A program made the translations under genes and the position numbers. This document shows, piece by piece, positions 22,010 to 32,114 of a DNA stretch of 64,000 bases; positions within the stretch are counted from its first letter, which is position 1; the number at the start of each line of letters is the position of its first letter. The notes beneath the pieces were generated by a model. It ran no database searches and was not told the DNA's origin. It worked only from the letters and a program-made list of their open reading frames with translations. Origin of the DNA: Candidula unifasciata (lineage: Eukaryota > Mollusca > Gastropoda > Stylommatophora > Geomitridae); NCBI GenBank assembly GCA_905116865.2, contig CAJHNH020001125.1:131121-195120 (forward strand), written 5' to 3'.

Positions 22010-22345
22010 TGATGTTAACAAACCAGCAATGGTCTGTAGAAATATGTGACAATGTAATATTCGTGTTGGCAGTGTCACGTGAAAGCTAGCAAGAGTTATT
22101 GATTGACCGTTGTGCTTGTATTTGCGTGCCTCTATTGCTTTTATTGCCTTGTGCGGATTTATTTCCAGCGCTGATTCCTAAAGCTAAATTCCTAAGTGTA
22201 GCTAGAAGTGGCTGTGGGGGGAGGTAAGGTGGGCAGAGATTATTTCCCATCGCCGAGTGGTCTCATATTTCATGTCAGTCATGATCAAATAGCCTGACTG
22301 GTAGAGATTTTTGCGCTCATAAATTGTTAATCTTTTGCTTCATGT
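22010..22345 (+). mobile_element. Dispersed repeat Q, copy 2 (empty site)
   Basis: Aligned with 12570-13370 but without the MITE: ggtgggcagagattatttcc is continuous here. It has no coding capacity. Confidence 0.72.
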
Positions 22346-22369
22346 CATTTGCCGTCTGTGCAGCCACAG

Positions 22370-22560
22370 TGCTGTACCGTCTAGACTCTTATTTGCCTAG
22401 GTCATGCGTTCAAATCCAAACAGTGTCGGACTTATTTCAATAATTTACCTTGGTTCCCAGGTAAATGGTAAGGTCCTGTGAAATGAAGGCGGCTGAGGGG
22501 ATGCTGACCACCTGACCCACGAAATGTCTATTGGTCTTGAAAGATTATCCCTGTGTGTGT
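22370..22560 (+). mobile_element. SINE-A copy
   Basis: Carries gcgttcaaatccaaa (B-box-like), ttaccttggttcccaggtaa and aggcggctgaggggatgctg, ending near ctattggtcttgaaaga. Confidence 0.62.
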
Positions 22561-22845
22561 TCCTGGGTCCTATGGTAGGAAAAACAAGAATAGACCCACT
22601 GCCTACCCAATAGCATGTCATAAGAGTCGATTAATTTGGAGCTTCCCTTGAAGTCGGAGTTTATCTGCCGGAGAGGCAAGGGACCAACAGTCTGTACACA
22701 TATGAGTCATATCTGTAAAACTGATGTACACGCAACACTCAGGTTCTGGAAAGGGACTACAGTCTAGAAGTGGACGAACAACTAGAACTTTCCGCCAGAG
22801 TTTACAGCTGGTAAACGCGAAGAAGAGAAGAAGAAGTCTAGAACA
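22555..22845 (-). mobile_element. R280 repeat copy 4
   Basis: Starts with ctgggtcctatggtaggaaa; includes tctgccggagaggcaaggga and ccagagtttacagctggtaa, and ends in a short GAA repeat. Confidence 0.78.
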
Positions 22846-22849
22846 AATA

Positions 22850-23670
22850 ATTAAACATGACATAAAATATGACTAGAAAGCTCAATGGAAGGAATAGAAA
22901 AGATGCACACAGCCGAACGCGTATCTTTTGTCATCGGATTGCTAAATTTCTAGTCACAGCTTTCCTTCTATTTAGTACTTTTTTGATAAAAACTTGAGTC
23001 GAATCGTTAGATTGTATTTGTGAGCGTCTTTTCCATTCCTTCATTTGAGACCGGATTTCTTTCAGGCAGCCGTGATGAGAGCGACGTTCTGCAAAGGTAG
23101 TCTGGTAGTCTTAGTTTCAGCTTCATAGCAAACGGGTTGCCCCATCTTTGCTCCGCTCCTGTGCCAGCGAAAAACACTCAGAATGTCTATCACAGTCCCT
23201 TGTGGAAAGATTGACAGACTGCTGTCTCAGCATATCTAGCATACACTCGCATTAAAGCATATGGTAGCCATCCGAAGTGCTAACACAAACAGTCCAACAT
23301 TAGAAATGCAGTTCATCATTGATGATAGCAGAACTTGTCGTCAACAGATCAGCAGTTGTCCGCGTGATCAATTTTAATACGGGTCCCGCAAGCATTGAAC
23401 GACAGGCATCGCGCCATTTTCTGAATCTACAATTCACACCACGTTGGTCACAGTCGAAAAAAAGACATTCCAAATGCAATCCGCAGCTCACAGGGTCACG
23501 CCATTCATTCAACTCAGAAGCTGGGCGACGAAACTATATCCAGTCTACAAATGGAGCAAAAATGCAACTGCAAAGGACCTGCTACATGATGATAAATGCA
23601 GGAATTCCAAACACTACTGTAAAGGTGGCCAGAGGGTGGGGTGGGGGGGGGGGGTGGGATAGACTTCCAT
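22850..23670. other. Mostly unassigned; two short LINE-tail scraps
   Basis: At 23045-23098 the sequence reads tttctttcaggcagccgtga then gagcgacgttctgcaaagg, and at 23566-23590 gcaactgcaaaggacctgct. Both match the LINE C-terminus at 10500-10600. The open frames between them show no family features. A G-run lies at 23640-23655. Confidence 0.4.
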
Positions 23671-23885
23671 GGCTAATGGGCTAAGCTACTAGCCTGGTGC
23701 ACTCACGGCCACGGGTTTATTTCACGGCTCACTTGTGCTGTTTTACGGAGATCCTGTATAATGCTAATGAAGCTGCAGGGTTCGTGATTTGTCTAACGCT
23801 TTTGACAGGCTGCTGGACCTGTCTGTGAAGACTGACTGGGCCAATTGAGATAAACCCGGTGCAGATTAAATAGTTCCTCTCGAGT
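23665..23885 (+). mobile_element. Possible tRNA-like SINE
   Basis: The head ccatggctaatgggctaagc and the later cacgggtttatttcac resemble A/B boxes, with a body of about 130 bases. It appears once in the window, so support is weak. Confidence 0.3.
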
Positions 23886-23970
23886 TTAAACTCTTTACAT
23901 AACGTATAGGGTCATTGAAAATGATTGCCTGAATTTTAAGCTGTTAGTACAAAATAAATATTTAATGTAA

Positions 23971-24057
23971 ACGAAATGTAAAACTTTTCCAAACATTTTG
24001 TTATGCCGCATATGTAATGCGGCATAACAAAATGTTTAGAAAAGTTTTACATTTCGT
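23971..24057. repeat. Near-perfect 41-bp inverted repeat with 5-bp loop
   Basis: Arms at 23971-24011 and 24017-24057 differ at one position and share acgaaatgtaaaacttttc and catttt...ttatgccgcat. As DNA it could form a cruciform; as RNA it would form a long hairpin. No adjacent coding or tandem features explain it. Confidence 0.93.
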
Positions 24058-24208
24058 GTGACCGTGAGGCTAAAAACAAGAAGACAAGGAACGAACACCC
24101 AACAGCATAAAGAGTCACTGCATCTATGACAGCTAAAACTCAGGACATATTACAAAGAGGTGACAGGAGATTGAGTAACTTCTTGATATCACCAGAGCTA
24201 CAAATCGG

Positions 24209-24210
<2 letters not shown>

Positions 24211-24243
<33 letters not shown>
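24211..24243. repeat. Poly-T tract (about 31 bases)
   Basis: Simple homopolymer tract, possibly the reverse poly-A tail of an unidentified retrocopy on the minus strand. Confidence 0.8.
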
Positions 24244-24475
24244 GTTTGTTCACCGTATAAAAATGCCCCCCTGTGTGATATTTGCTAAGCAAAGGACCGA
24301 GCCAACATTCTCAATGCTTTCAAGAGGGCAAGACGAGAATATGATCCAGGAGACAACGTTGAATCGGCAACACACAAAGGACTACAATATAAGAACTTCA
24401 GGTCGAAAGAGGTGTGGCCAAAGATGAACACTATGCAGGTAGCCAAGGAAGAATAGTAAACCAACAGAGAAATGA

Positions 24476-24946
24476 TGTCAGGGGCCAGTTCGGTTACGAG
24501 ATGAGTAGGCGCGATGATAGTAAATCATCACGGGTGTACGAGATGACCTTCGGACAGTTTGATCACGGAATAAACTGTGTTGGGTGAGTTACACTGAGCC
24601 CTAAGCCGGGCAAGTATTACGAGGTACAGCGTATCAGAACTGAATGCTGGAGAGGAACAAACAGTTAATGTAGCGACAGTTAACGTATCTTATATTAGTG
24701 ACGATTAGCAACGTCCCGTTCAAAGCGTCCTACATAAGTCTCCCTGAACAAGCTCTGTTGAAGACTTGTGTTCCTCTCCAGCGTTCAGTTCTGACACGTT
24801 GTACTTGTGATACTCGCTGTGCGCAGGGCTCAGTCCAACTCACTCGACACAGGTTATTCCGTGATCAAACTGACCGAGGGTCACCGCATGTGATGATTCA
24901 CAATCATCACACCTACTCATTCAGTAACTGAACTGGCCTATGACAA
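24476..24946. mobile_element. Foldback element with inverted repeats of about 175 bp
   Basis: The left arm (24476-24655) and right arm (24770-24946) are inverted copies. Shared blocks are gatgagtaggcgcgatgat / gaatgagtaggtgtgatgat, cagtttgatcacggaataa and cagaactgaatgctggagag. The outer ends are tgtcaggggccagttc and gaactggcctatgaca. The internal region of about 110 bases has no open frame. Confidence 0.8.
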
Positions 24947-24949
24947 CTG

Positions 24950-25370
24950 GTGTTATCACTAGCCACAGGCTGAGGGATATACTAAAGATGGGATTCGAGC
25001 GATTATGGACTTGTTTGATGTGCAGTGAGAATAATCTGTCGATTAACCAACAAACAGATGCTGTCTATTATTTACATGGTCCGATTCTTGATTTTCACGT
25101 CGTCTAAACATATTCGTCCGTTAGGGTTCTACTTCTGTTGGCAGTCGGTTTAAATTGATGTGAAACTTTCTTCCACTATTTTTTACGGATCCATATGGTC
25201 ATTTCCTTTCAATTTTCACTTGGTTTAACCATGACTGCATGTTGACAAACACCTGCATATATTTGCCACCTTTTCGTTCTTGGAGTCTTGAGGAATCAGG
25301 GCTACATGGCTAGTGCAGTCGCCACAGACTGCAGGTTATGATTGTATGTTTGCCTATAAGGAACAATCTA
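24950..25370. other. No feature recognised
   Basis: Unassigned. Confidence 0.35.
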
Positions 25371-25374
25371 AAAA

Positions 25375-25442
25375 TCTGAGGATTCAAACATGGGTCTCCC
25401 ATATGAGTGTGCAGCGTTCTTAACCATTTAGCTAGCCTGGTT
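25375..25442 (-). mobile_element. tRNA-like SINE head
   Basis: The minus strand reads ggctagctaaatggttaaga (A-box-like) and catgtttgaatcctc (B-box-like). Confidence 0.4.
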
Positions 25443-25915
25443 TGTTGTTAGTCTTTTATAAATTGCTGAACCATTACACAGGTTTCCAATGAAACCCTGT
25501 GTGCTTCTAAGCTCACTTCAACATAAAAATACAGCCCAGACAATTAAATATGATATTAACAGAAATAAAACATGATTTTAATCAATGTCATTTTATTTTG
25601 CATTTTAAAATGATTTAAATGCAAACAAGTTTACCAATATAAAATGTGAAACAAAATGGTATAAAAACGTACTCGCTATGTCCACATAGTGTCCGCACTG
25701 AAGTGTACAACAAAATCAATCTCATACAGGCTTAATCGGCATTTAGTATCAAAGTAACAAATCTTAATGTACAAAGGCCCGTCAATTAACAAACATGTAA
25801 ACAAACAGCCAGAGAAGTTCACCGAAAATCTACTGTGACCAACAAGCCAGAGTTTCTCTTGTACATACATGCATCATACATACATACAACAGTCAGAAGA
25901 GATAGTGCAGCATAA
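25443..25915. other. No feature recognised
   Basis: AT-rich, unassigned. Confidence 0.35.
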
Positions 25916-26080
25916 CTGCCAGGGCCCTAATATAACCTCACTGGGATCAGTCAAAATAAGAATTTGCATCTTCCCTGTAGCAACATATGGATGTGAACTG
26001 TGGACTATCTCCCAGTCCTTAAGAAAGAGAATAGGGGTTTTTGAGCCGAAATGCTATAGAAAGATCCCAGAATAATTTCT
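25915..26080 (+). pseudogene. LINE coding scrap
   Basis: Translates as VATYGCELWTISQSLRKRIG followed by VFEPKCYRKIPE, the post-reverse-transcriptase block also present at 10155-10260. Confidence 0.65.
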
Positions 26081-26149
26081 GAAGCGGACAAACCACAAAC
26101 AATACCAGCGCATCCATACACTAGCATTGCCGGTATCGATTTTTGTATG

Positions 26150-26390
26150 TAACAGAACTACTGTAACAGCCTTACGCCAGTACTATACTGAAATAGCCTC
26201 ACACAGATATTATACTGAAATATTAGCTCCACATTGACATTATGCTGCAATATTAGCCTTTCACTGACCTTATGCTGAAATATTAGCCTTACACTGACAT
26301 CATACTGAAATGATTAGCCTCACACTAGCATTATATCAAAATTTTAGCCTCACACTGACATTTTGAAATATTAGCCTTACACGCAGCAGC
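26150..26390. repeat. Degenerate 30-bp tandem repeat, about 8 copies
   Basis: Units follow tattagcctcacactgacat then tatactgaaa with substitutions and small deletions. It is old. Confidence 0.75.
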
Positions 26391-26590
26391 TGTCCGAGTG
26401 GTTACAATGTCAGCTCTCATGATGGAGACTCAGGTTTGACCCTCAGTAAGGTGATAAAGCTCTGTGGGTTGCCAAATTAAACATCCGAACCTGTAGTCCG
26501 TGGTGACTGCCCCAGCCATAGATCTTCAGGCTTGCAACCACCTGTCTACACCACCCTAGAAAAGTGGCACACACAGGCAGTAATTGTCAC
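26385..26590 (+). mobile_element. tRNA-like SINE
   Basis: The head gcagctgtccgagtggttac and later ctcaggtttgaccctc resemble tRNA-derived promoter boxes, with a body of about 130 bases. Confidence 0.4.
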
Positions 26591-26614
26591 CATACTGAAA
26601 TATGTGCATGGGCA

Positions 26615-26765
26615 ATGAGTCAAATTTAGAACCAACATCACAACACTTGGGATATTCCTATAAAAGCTCCATCCCAATCTTCAGCAGCCAGTGCAGAGTT
26701 CCAATTCTGATGATGATAGTAGCAGTCTGACTGTATGCCAGTCTTTTGAGAGTTAAGTCTTAGCA
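26615..26765 (-). pseudogene. RNase H-LINE 3' end
   Basis: Matches the 3' terminus of 19899-20710: gaaccaacatcacaacactt, then cttcagcagccagtgcagag. Confidence 0.65.
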
Positions 26766-27044
26766 AGATCACCATCTTTTCAAAGGGTGATAATCTGCAT
26801 GGGATACTTCAGTAAACTTCAGACACTGAACCATCATCATTATCCTGCTGTGCCATTATAGGTCTGCTAGGGGTCATTTATAGTCTAGGGCAGGTCATAT
26901 TCCAGCACAGCTAGCTGCAGAGGCAACAACAGACAGGCTCACTCCTGATACCCACTGAACGAAAGGCAGAGGAATCAGTGGTGTTGAAACAGAAGTGGCT
27001 GTAGGGAAATTAGGCTGACCTGGCACTGTCTACACAAGAAAGCT

Positions 27045-27720
27045 CAGTAGCTGTCGTAGTTAGAGTCAAACTGCCTCCCTCCCCAATTGGCTTTTAGGAA
27101 GCAGCTATAGCGACACTACTTACCTTCTAAGTAACATTGCCTCCCTTCTGAACTGGCTTAGCCATAGAAGCTTTAGTGACACTACCCTTCTTCCCAACTG
27201 GCTCCGCTAGAGTAGCTACGGCCATACTGCCGCCCTTCCAAACTGGCTTAGTTTTATAGAGAAATTGCCTCCCTATCAAACTGGCTTAGTTTGAGCTACA
27301 CAGACATTGCCTTCCTCTAAAACTAGCTTAGTTTTAGCAATAGAGATATTGCCTCTCTCCCAAACTGGTTTAGTCTTAGCTACAGAGACAATGCCTCCCC
27401 TTTCAAACTGGCTTAGTTTTAGCTAAAGAGACATTGACTCCCTCCTAAACTGGTTTAGTTGTATAGCTACAATGATACTGTCTCTCTTCTAAACTGGCTT
27501 AACTGTAGGAGCTACAGCGACCTTACTCTTCGCCTTAATTGGCTTAGCCACAGGAGCTACAGCTACACTGGCACCTTTCAAAACTGGCTTTGCTGTAGTC
27601 AGAGCAACATTGTCCCTTCAAAACTGGCTCAGTTGAAGTTACAGCAACATTGCTTCTATTGGCTGTGGTAGTTACAAATACCCTTCTGAACTGGCTTAGA
27701 TGTAGTAATAACAAGTTATA
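27045..27720. repeat. Degenerate tandem repeat, period about 42-60 bp
   Basis: Roughly a dozen diverged units contain aaactggcttagttttagct, then acagagacattgcctccctc. Unit length varies. Short open frames here arise from the repeat. Confidence 0.75.
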
Positions 27721-28369
27721 AGTTACACAGAGGCTAAGGCTGCTACTGAAGGTCTAATCTGACACCCTGTAATTACAAAATCCCAATCTAGATGGCAAAC
27801 CAGCAGGGCAAATACCAGATTCAACCTCCAGTGAGGCAGTCACAACGGTAACATACATCAGGCTAATATCTCCAGTCCCATGTGGATAAGAAACATTATC
27901 TACCAGTGCACCATGTACTGATCGTCATCCATGGGAGCGTGATACATCACAGTAAAGCATCACCAAATCATCAAGGCAAGCATTCTTATATCACTTTTAA
28001 AAAAAACCACCAAACACCAAGCTATTATCAATGCAAGCATTCTGATACAGCCCCTTCACATTACCCAAGCCATGAGAAAATCATCAAGACCATGTAAAAC
28101 AAAACATCACCAAGGCAAACATTCTGATACAGCTACTTTACATTACAACTATGTGAAAATCATTTTCTTCTCTATTCAGTGTAAAACGACATCAAATCAC
28201 TAATGCAAGTATTCTGATATAATCATTCTTGAACTTTACCAAATCAGGCAAAACCATCAGTTACTGAAACATTCTCATAACATTTTCCCCATAAAAGTCA
28301 GTCTTTGAAATTTCTCCAAACAATTTAGATTTATCATGTCTCAAGGAAGACTGTTTCATTTATTTCTTC
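27721..28369. other. No gene; loose repetition of a caagcattctgatac motif
   Basis: Between 27970 and 28220 motifs such as gcaagcattctgatac and caaggcaaacattctgatac recur about every 65-80 bases, suggesting another old tandem array. Confidence 0.4.
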
Positions 28370-28750
28370 TTCTTTTCTCTACATCTGGAATGCCTCAATC
28401 GTCAGGGCAGAAAGGGCTCTCTGGAACCAGCCTTTCTGTGCGCTTCATATAAAGTACTTTTCAGTTTTTTTGATATTTCTGCTGTCTATGTTCTGTGTGG
28501 TCGACCTCTGGCTGTTACCGCTCTATCTGTATAACACTGCTCTATGTGGTGCCATGTCTGATGCATATCTTATTACATGGCCAAACCATTTGATTTGTTG
28601 TCTACCTATAAAGAACAGTATTGGTTCTGTGTCCACTCTTTCTGATATCATCATTTAGCAGTGCGTAAACATTTCATTTCTGTTGTGACTATTTTCCTTC
28701 AGTCTTCTGAAGACAGTGTCCATGTTTGACACTGATAGCAGTATTGGTAA
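28370..28750 (-). pseudogene. LINE 3' remnant (family L)
   Basis: The minus strand encodes QIKWFGHVIRYASDMAPHRA and, after a gap, VTARGRPHRT-like sequence. Shorter 3' UTR pieces recur at 45180-45260 and 45410-45500. Confidence 0.62.
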
Positions 28751-28759
28751 AAATATTGT

Positions 28760-31700
28760 GCTGAACAGTGCATTTTATTTTTTCACTATATTATCCTGTT
28801 TGCTTTTTTTAAACATGACTTCGCTCAATGTTCAGGAATCCTTCCAATCAATCTTATCCCACAGATTATCTTATACAAAACCATTCTCATCCTGAATATT
28901 AATATCAATAAAGCTGTTTTCAAAATATACAGTTCTCAAAACATTGAAAAGCTCTTGCACATGTCTTTAGCTTTCTCTCCTTAAATTAGATACACAAGTA
29001 TTCCCAAAATGTATAAGAATGCACTAAAATCCACACGGTGAATTTTGAAAGCATGTACATACGTCCAAAACAAAACAAAAACATTGTGAATAAAAGCATT
29101 AATACCATTTGAAGATTTGAAAGACTATAGTATGGGCATACCCCTCCCACCTGTCTATTCTCCTTTAGACAAACAATTTTTTCAGTCTGGGCAGGATTTT
29201 CTTTAAATTACATAGGATATATTTGTGAGTATATAAAATTTCAGTCTGACAACTTCAGACTGGCAAGTATATTACACAATCCACACTGGCAATACATCTG
29301 ACTTGTCTTCGGCATTGCTAACACACCCAAGGTTACACAAAATTTAAATCATCCACCTCTTCACACAAAAATCTTGGAAGGAATTTTTAAAAAATGGTTT
29401 TCAATATGTGACGAGTCAAAGCTTGTTGTAATATACAAGTGGAGATGAGAAGGGTACAGCCTGTGACGTGACAGACCAAATCCCGGTTTGTTAATTTCAT
29501 CAAGGGGGCTGTCGGTATGTTACCGGAGTTAGGGGGTCTACAGTTCATCGCCTCTAACATGGAACCAAAATGGATGACTGTCGGATTAAAAGCCATGTGG
29601 CCTAGCCTGCAACAAGCTCCTGAGCTCCACTGTTACCAGAAATGGTGTCAGGTCTGTGACACACCAATCATGGCCAAGGTAATGGTGATGTAGGTATTAT
29701 ACAGTGAAACTTTCTACATGCATTGTTCTGAACTTCTGCAGCTGTCACACACAACAGCTTTGTAATGAACTCAGCAAAGCCAGAAATGTGCGCCTACAAC
29801 ACCCACAACTTCATTTTAAAAGTATATGGGTCGCTGAGAATGTGTTGATGCAAATATCTTTCAAGACTGCAAACAAGCTGCGCAATCAATTCTACAGTGT
29901 GACAAGAATCAAGCTACTAGTCATGGCGGGACTAAATGATTTAAAATTCATGAGAGATAATACCTAAACTTGTTTGATTTTCCATAGTTGAGTTTTTTCC
30001 TTTGAAACAAGCCACAACTGCCAGTTTTCTGTTTTTCTTAAAATATCAATCAGTATGTGTGAAAATTATTCCACAAACTAGGTACAACCTGCCATACAGT
30101 AATCCTCACTGACCAAGCTTTCTTCCCCATGCAGGCTATGGGTTCATCTCATCGGTGGCAAATTGGTTAACAAACACAATTTATAGAGATCCATAGGAAT
30201 TATCACGGAAGCAGCAGAGTCAGTGCTTTGTTCATCTTCAAAAAATATTGTTGACATTCTCTTTTAAAAAATCAAAAACCTCATGCCAGCATCAAACTTC
30301 AGGACCTCAATTAGAGTGACCATGCATAATGCAGCAGCGATTCAGAAAGAGCCATGACAGATGAGTAAAAGGCACAAAAGACCAACCTAGAGGTGAACAA
30401 AGGGTTATAGATTTACATTTGTTAGGAGAATGAGCAAGAGTGACACTTCCTGGCATGGCTGAGCCAATGCAATAAAATCAACTTTAAACCTTTAAAACAT
30501 ACTGCTTGTAAGTTCACTAGATTAAACTTCAAATAATGTTCACTAATCTGCATCACACAGACTCAAAAAGAGATGTGAGTGAAAAATAAAAATATAATGA
30601 CATTGCTGTTGTCTGTAACATTAGGAAACTAGGATGTAACAATTATATGACAAATACATGCAATTATTTCAACAGCCCACCAGAATTGGTCAGAAATGAG
30701 TGATTCAAATCAATGATAATTGTAACTAATAGGATGCACATTAGGAAAATTAGCTATTATAACTAGAATATACATCCAGAGCCTACATGGCTGAAGAACT
30801 TAAAATACTATATAAAAAAAAAAAATAGCACGCAGAAAACAAATGAAGTGTATATCTTAAAAAGGGTGACAGTTTTTGTTAGCAAGAATTAAGCAGACAA
30901 TAGTGTGAGGAAGATAACTAAAAAAAAGAGATATTACAGGACAGAAAGGATTAGCTTGTCATGACCGATGGACTTCTTTAATCAGAGGATAAAAGACAGT
31001 ATCAACGAAACACACTAGAAAATGCTACTTAACCAGCCCCAGCACACAAACTGCACTTTTTAAACGTGATAATACACAACATTTTTGCTTCTGCCAATCT
31101 GAAATGACAACCTGGATAGAAAGAAGTGCTTCCTAAATTTAAGGGTCTGCTGATATTACTGACTAAGAAAAAAAAAAACTAATAATGCAACCTGTTTATG
31201 CTTTAGGAATAATGAGATCTTCAGTATGACAAAAAAAAGCCTGAGGTCAGAGGTAGACATCTGAGAATAAGAGGGACTAGCATGATTTAGCTAACTGGGA
31301 TTCAATGAATCGGAACAATGAACAGGGAAATTTCAACCACATAAAAACAGAGCACACACACACACAAAAAGTAAAAGACAATTAACTGTCTGGTGCTGGT
31401 TGAACTAGATTAAACAGAACATATAAAGAAGACAATGTAAATCAATTACCAATCAGAGAAGGAAAAAAAAAAAATGGTACCAAAAGAATTAAAGTAGCAA
31501 TCTGAACAAATAAAGAAGCTAACAACAGTAAACAACCGTCTACTACTAAATTAACCCTGTCGCTCAAGAGTGAAATTTGGAATAGAGAAGATATAAAGAC
31601 CCAAAAAAAAGAAGCCTGGGCTACTATATGAAATAAAAGCTGACAGTATTTGATTAATAAAAAGTTGGTTGGTCAACAGAGGCGAAAACTGTCAATCTTT

Positions 31701-32027
31701 AACAATGTACAACCTAAACCTATATAAGAGACTTGAATCCGTCAAGCAATTCAAAGTGTCACTGGCCTATTCCACATCAGTCAAAGATACATACCCACAC
31801 TATGCTGATCAAGCTTAAAACCCCTAACACACCAATGAAAAAAAACAAATGTACTTTCCCACACACCAGCCACTTTATTAACATGACTACAACAACCAAC
31901 ACTGACTGGCCGGGTTTTGGAGCTTCCTGAAAATAACAGCTCGAAGGGGATGGAAGATGCCCTTGTTTCACATGGTAACTTGCGTGTGAAAAATGTCAAA
32001 TACTGGTGAGATACAGGGAACTTTTCT
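28760..32027 (-). other. Sestrin 3' flank: AT-rich, possibly long 3' UTR, no gene seen
   Basis: This is the longest stretch of the window without a recognisable transposon. It is AT-rich with A-tracts and short open frames but no codon structure or homology that I can support. Part of it is probably sestrin 3' UTR; the end cannot be placed from sequence alone. Confidence 0.4.
31874..31879 (-). terminator. Possible sestrin polyadenylation signal (AATAAA)
   Basis: A canonical AATAAA on the minus strand lies about 150 bases past the sestrin stop. The AT-rich flank contains several others further downstream, so a longer 3' UTR is equally possible. The choice is inference only. Confidence 0.3.
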
Positions 32028-32114
32028 CTAGGTGATGTAGCGATTCAAAGCTCGCAGGGCGTACAAAAGCTCTGCTTGCTGCCTGGCTTCCATCAACATC
32101 AGATTGACGTGCAC
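32028..32114 (-). CDS. SESN: Sestrin exon 10 (C-terminus and stop)
   Basis: The 28 codons run from [11 protein letters not shown] to ALNRYIT followed by TAG. They match the invariant end of sestrins (HVNLLLxEARxQAxLLYALRAxxRYxT). The acceptor is cactcccag. Confidence 0.97.
   Translation of the reverse strand: MHVNLMLMEARQQAELLYALRALNRYIT

Noticed and set aside
29387..29967. Two open frames of 69 and 87 residues beyond the sestrin 3' end
   Set aside because: No recognisable domain, no splice partners and AT-rich composition; probably chance frames in a 3' flank.
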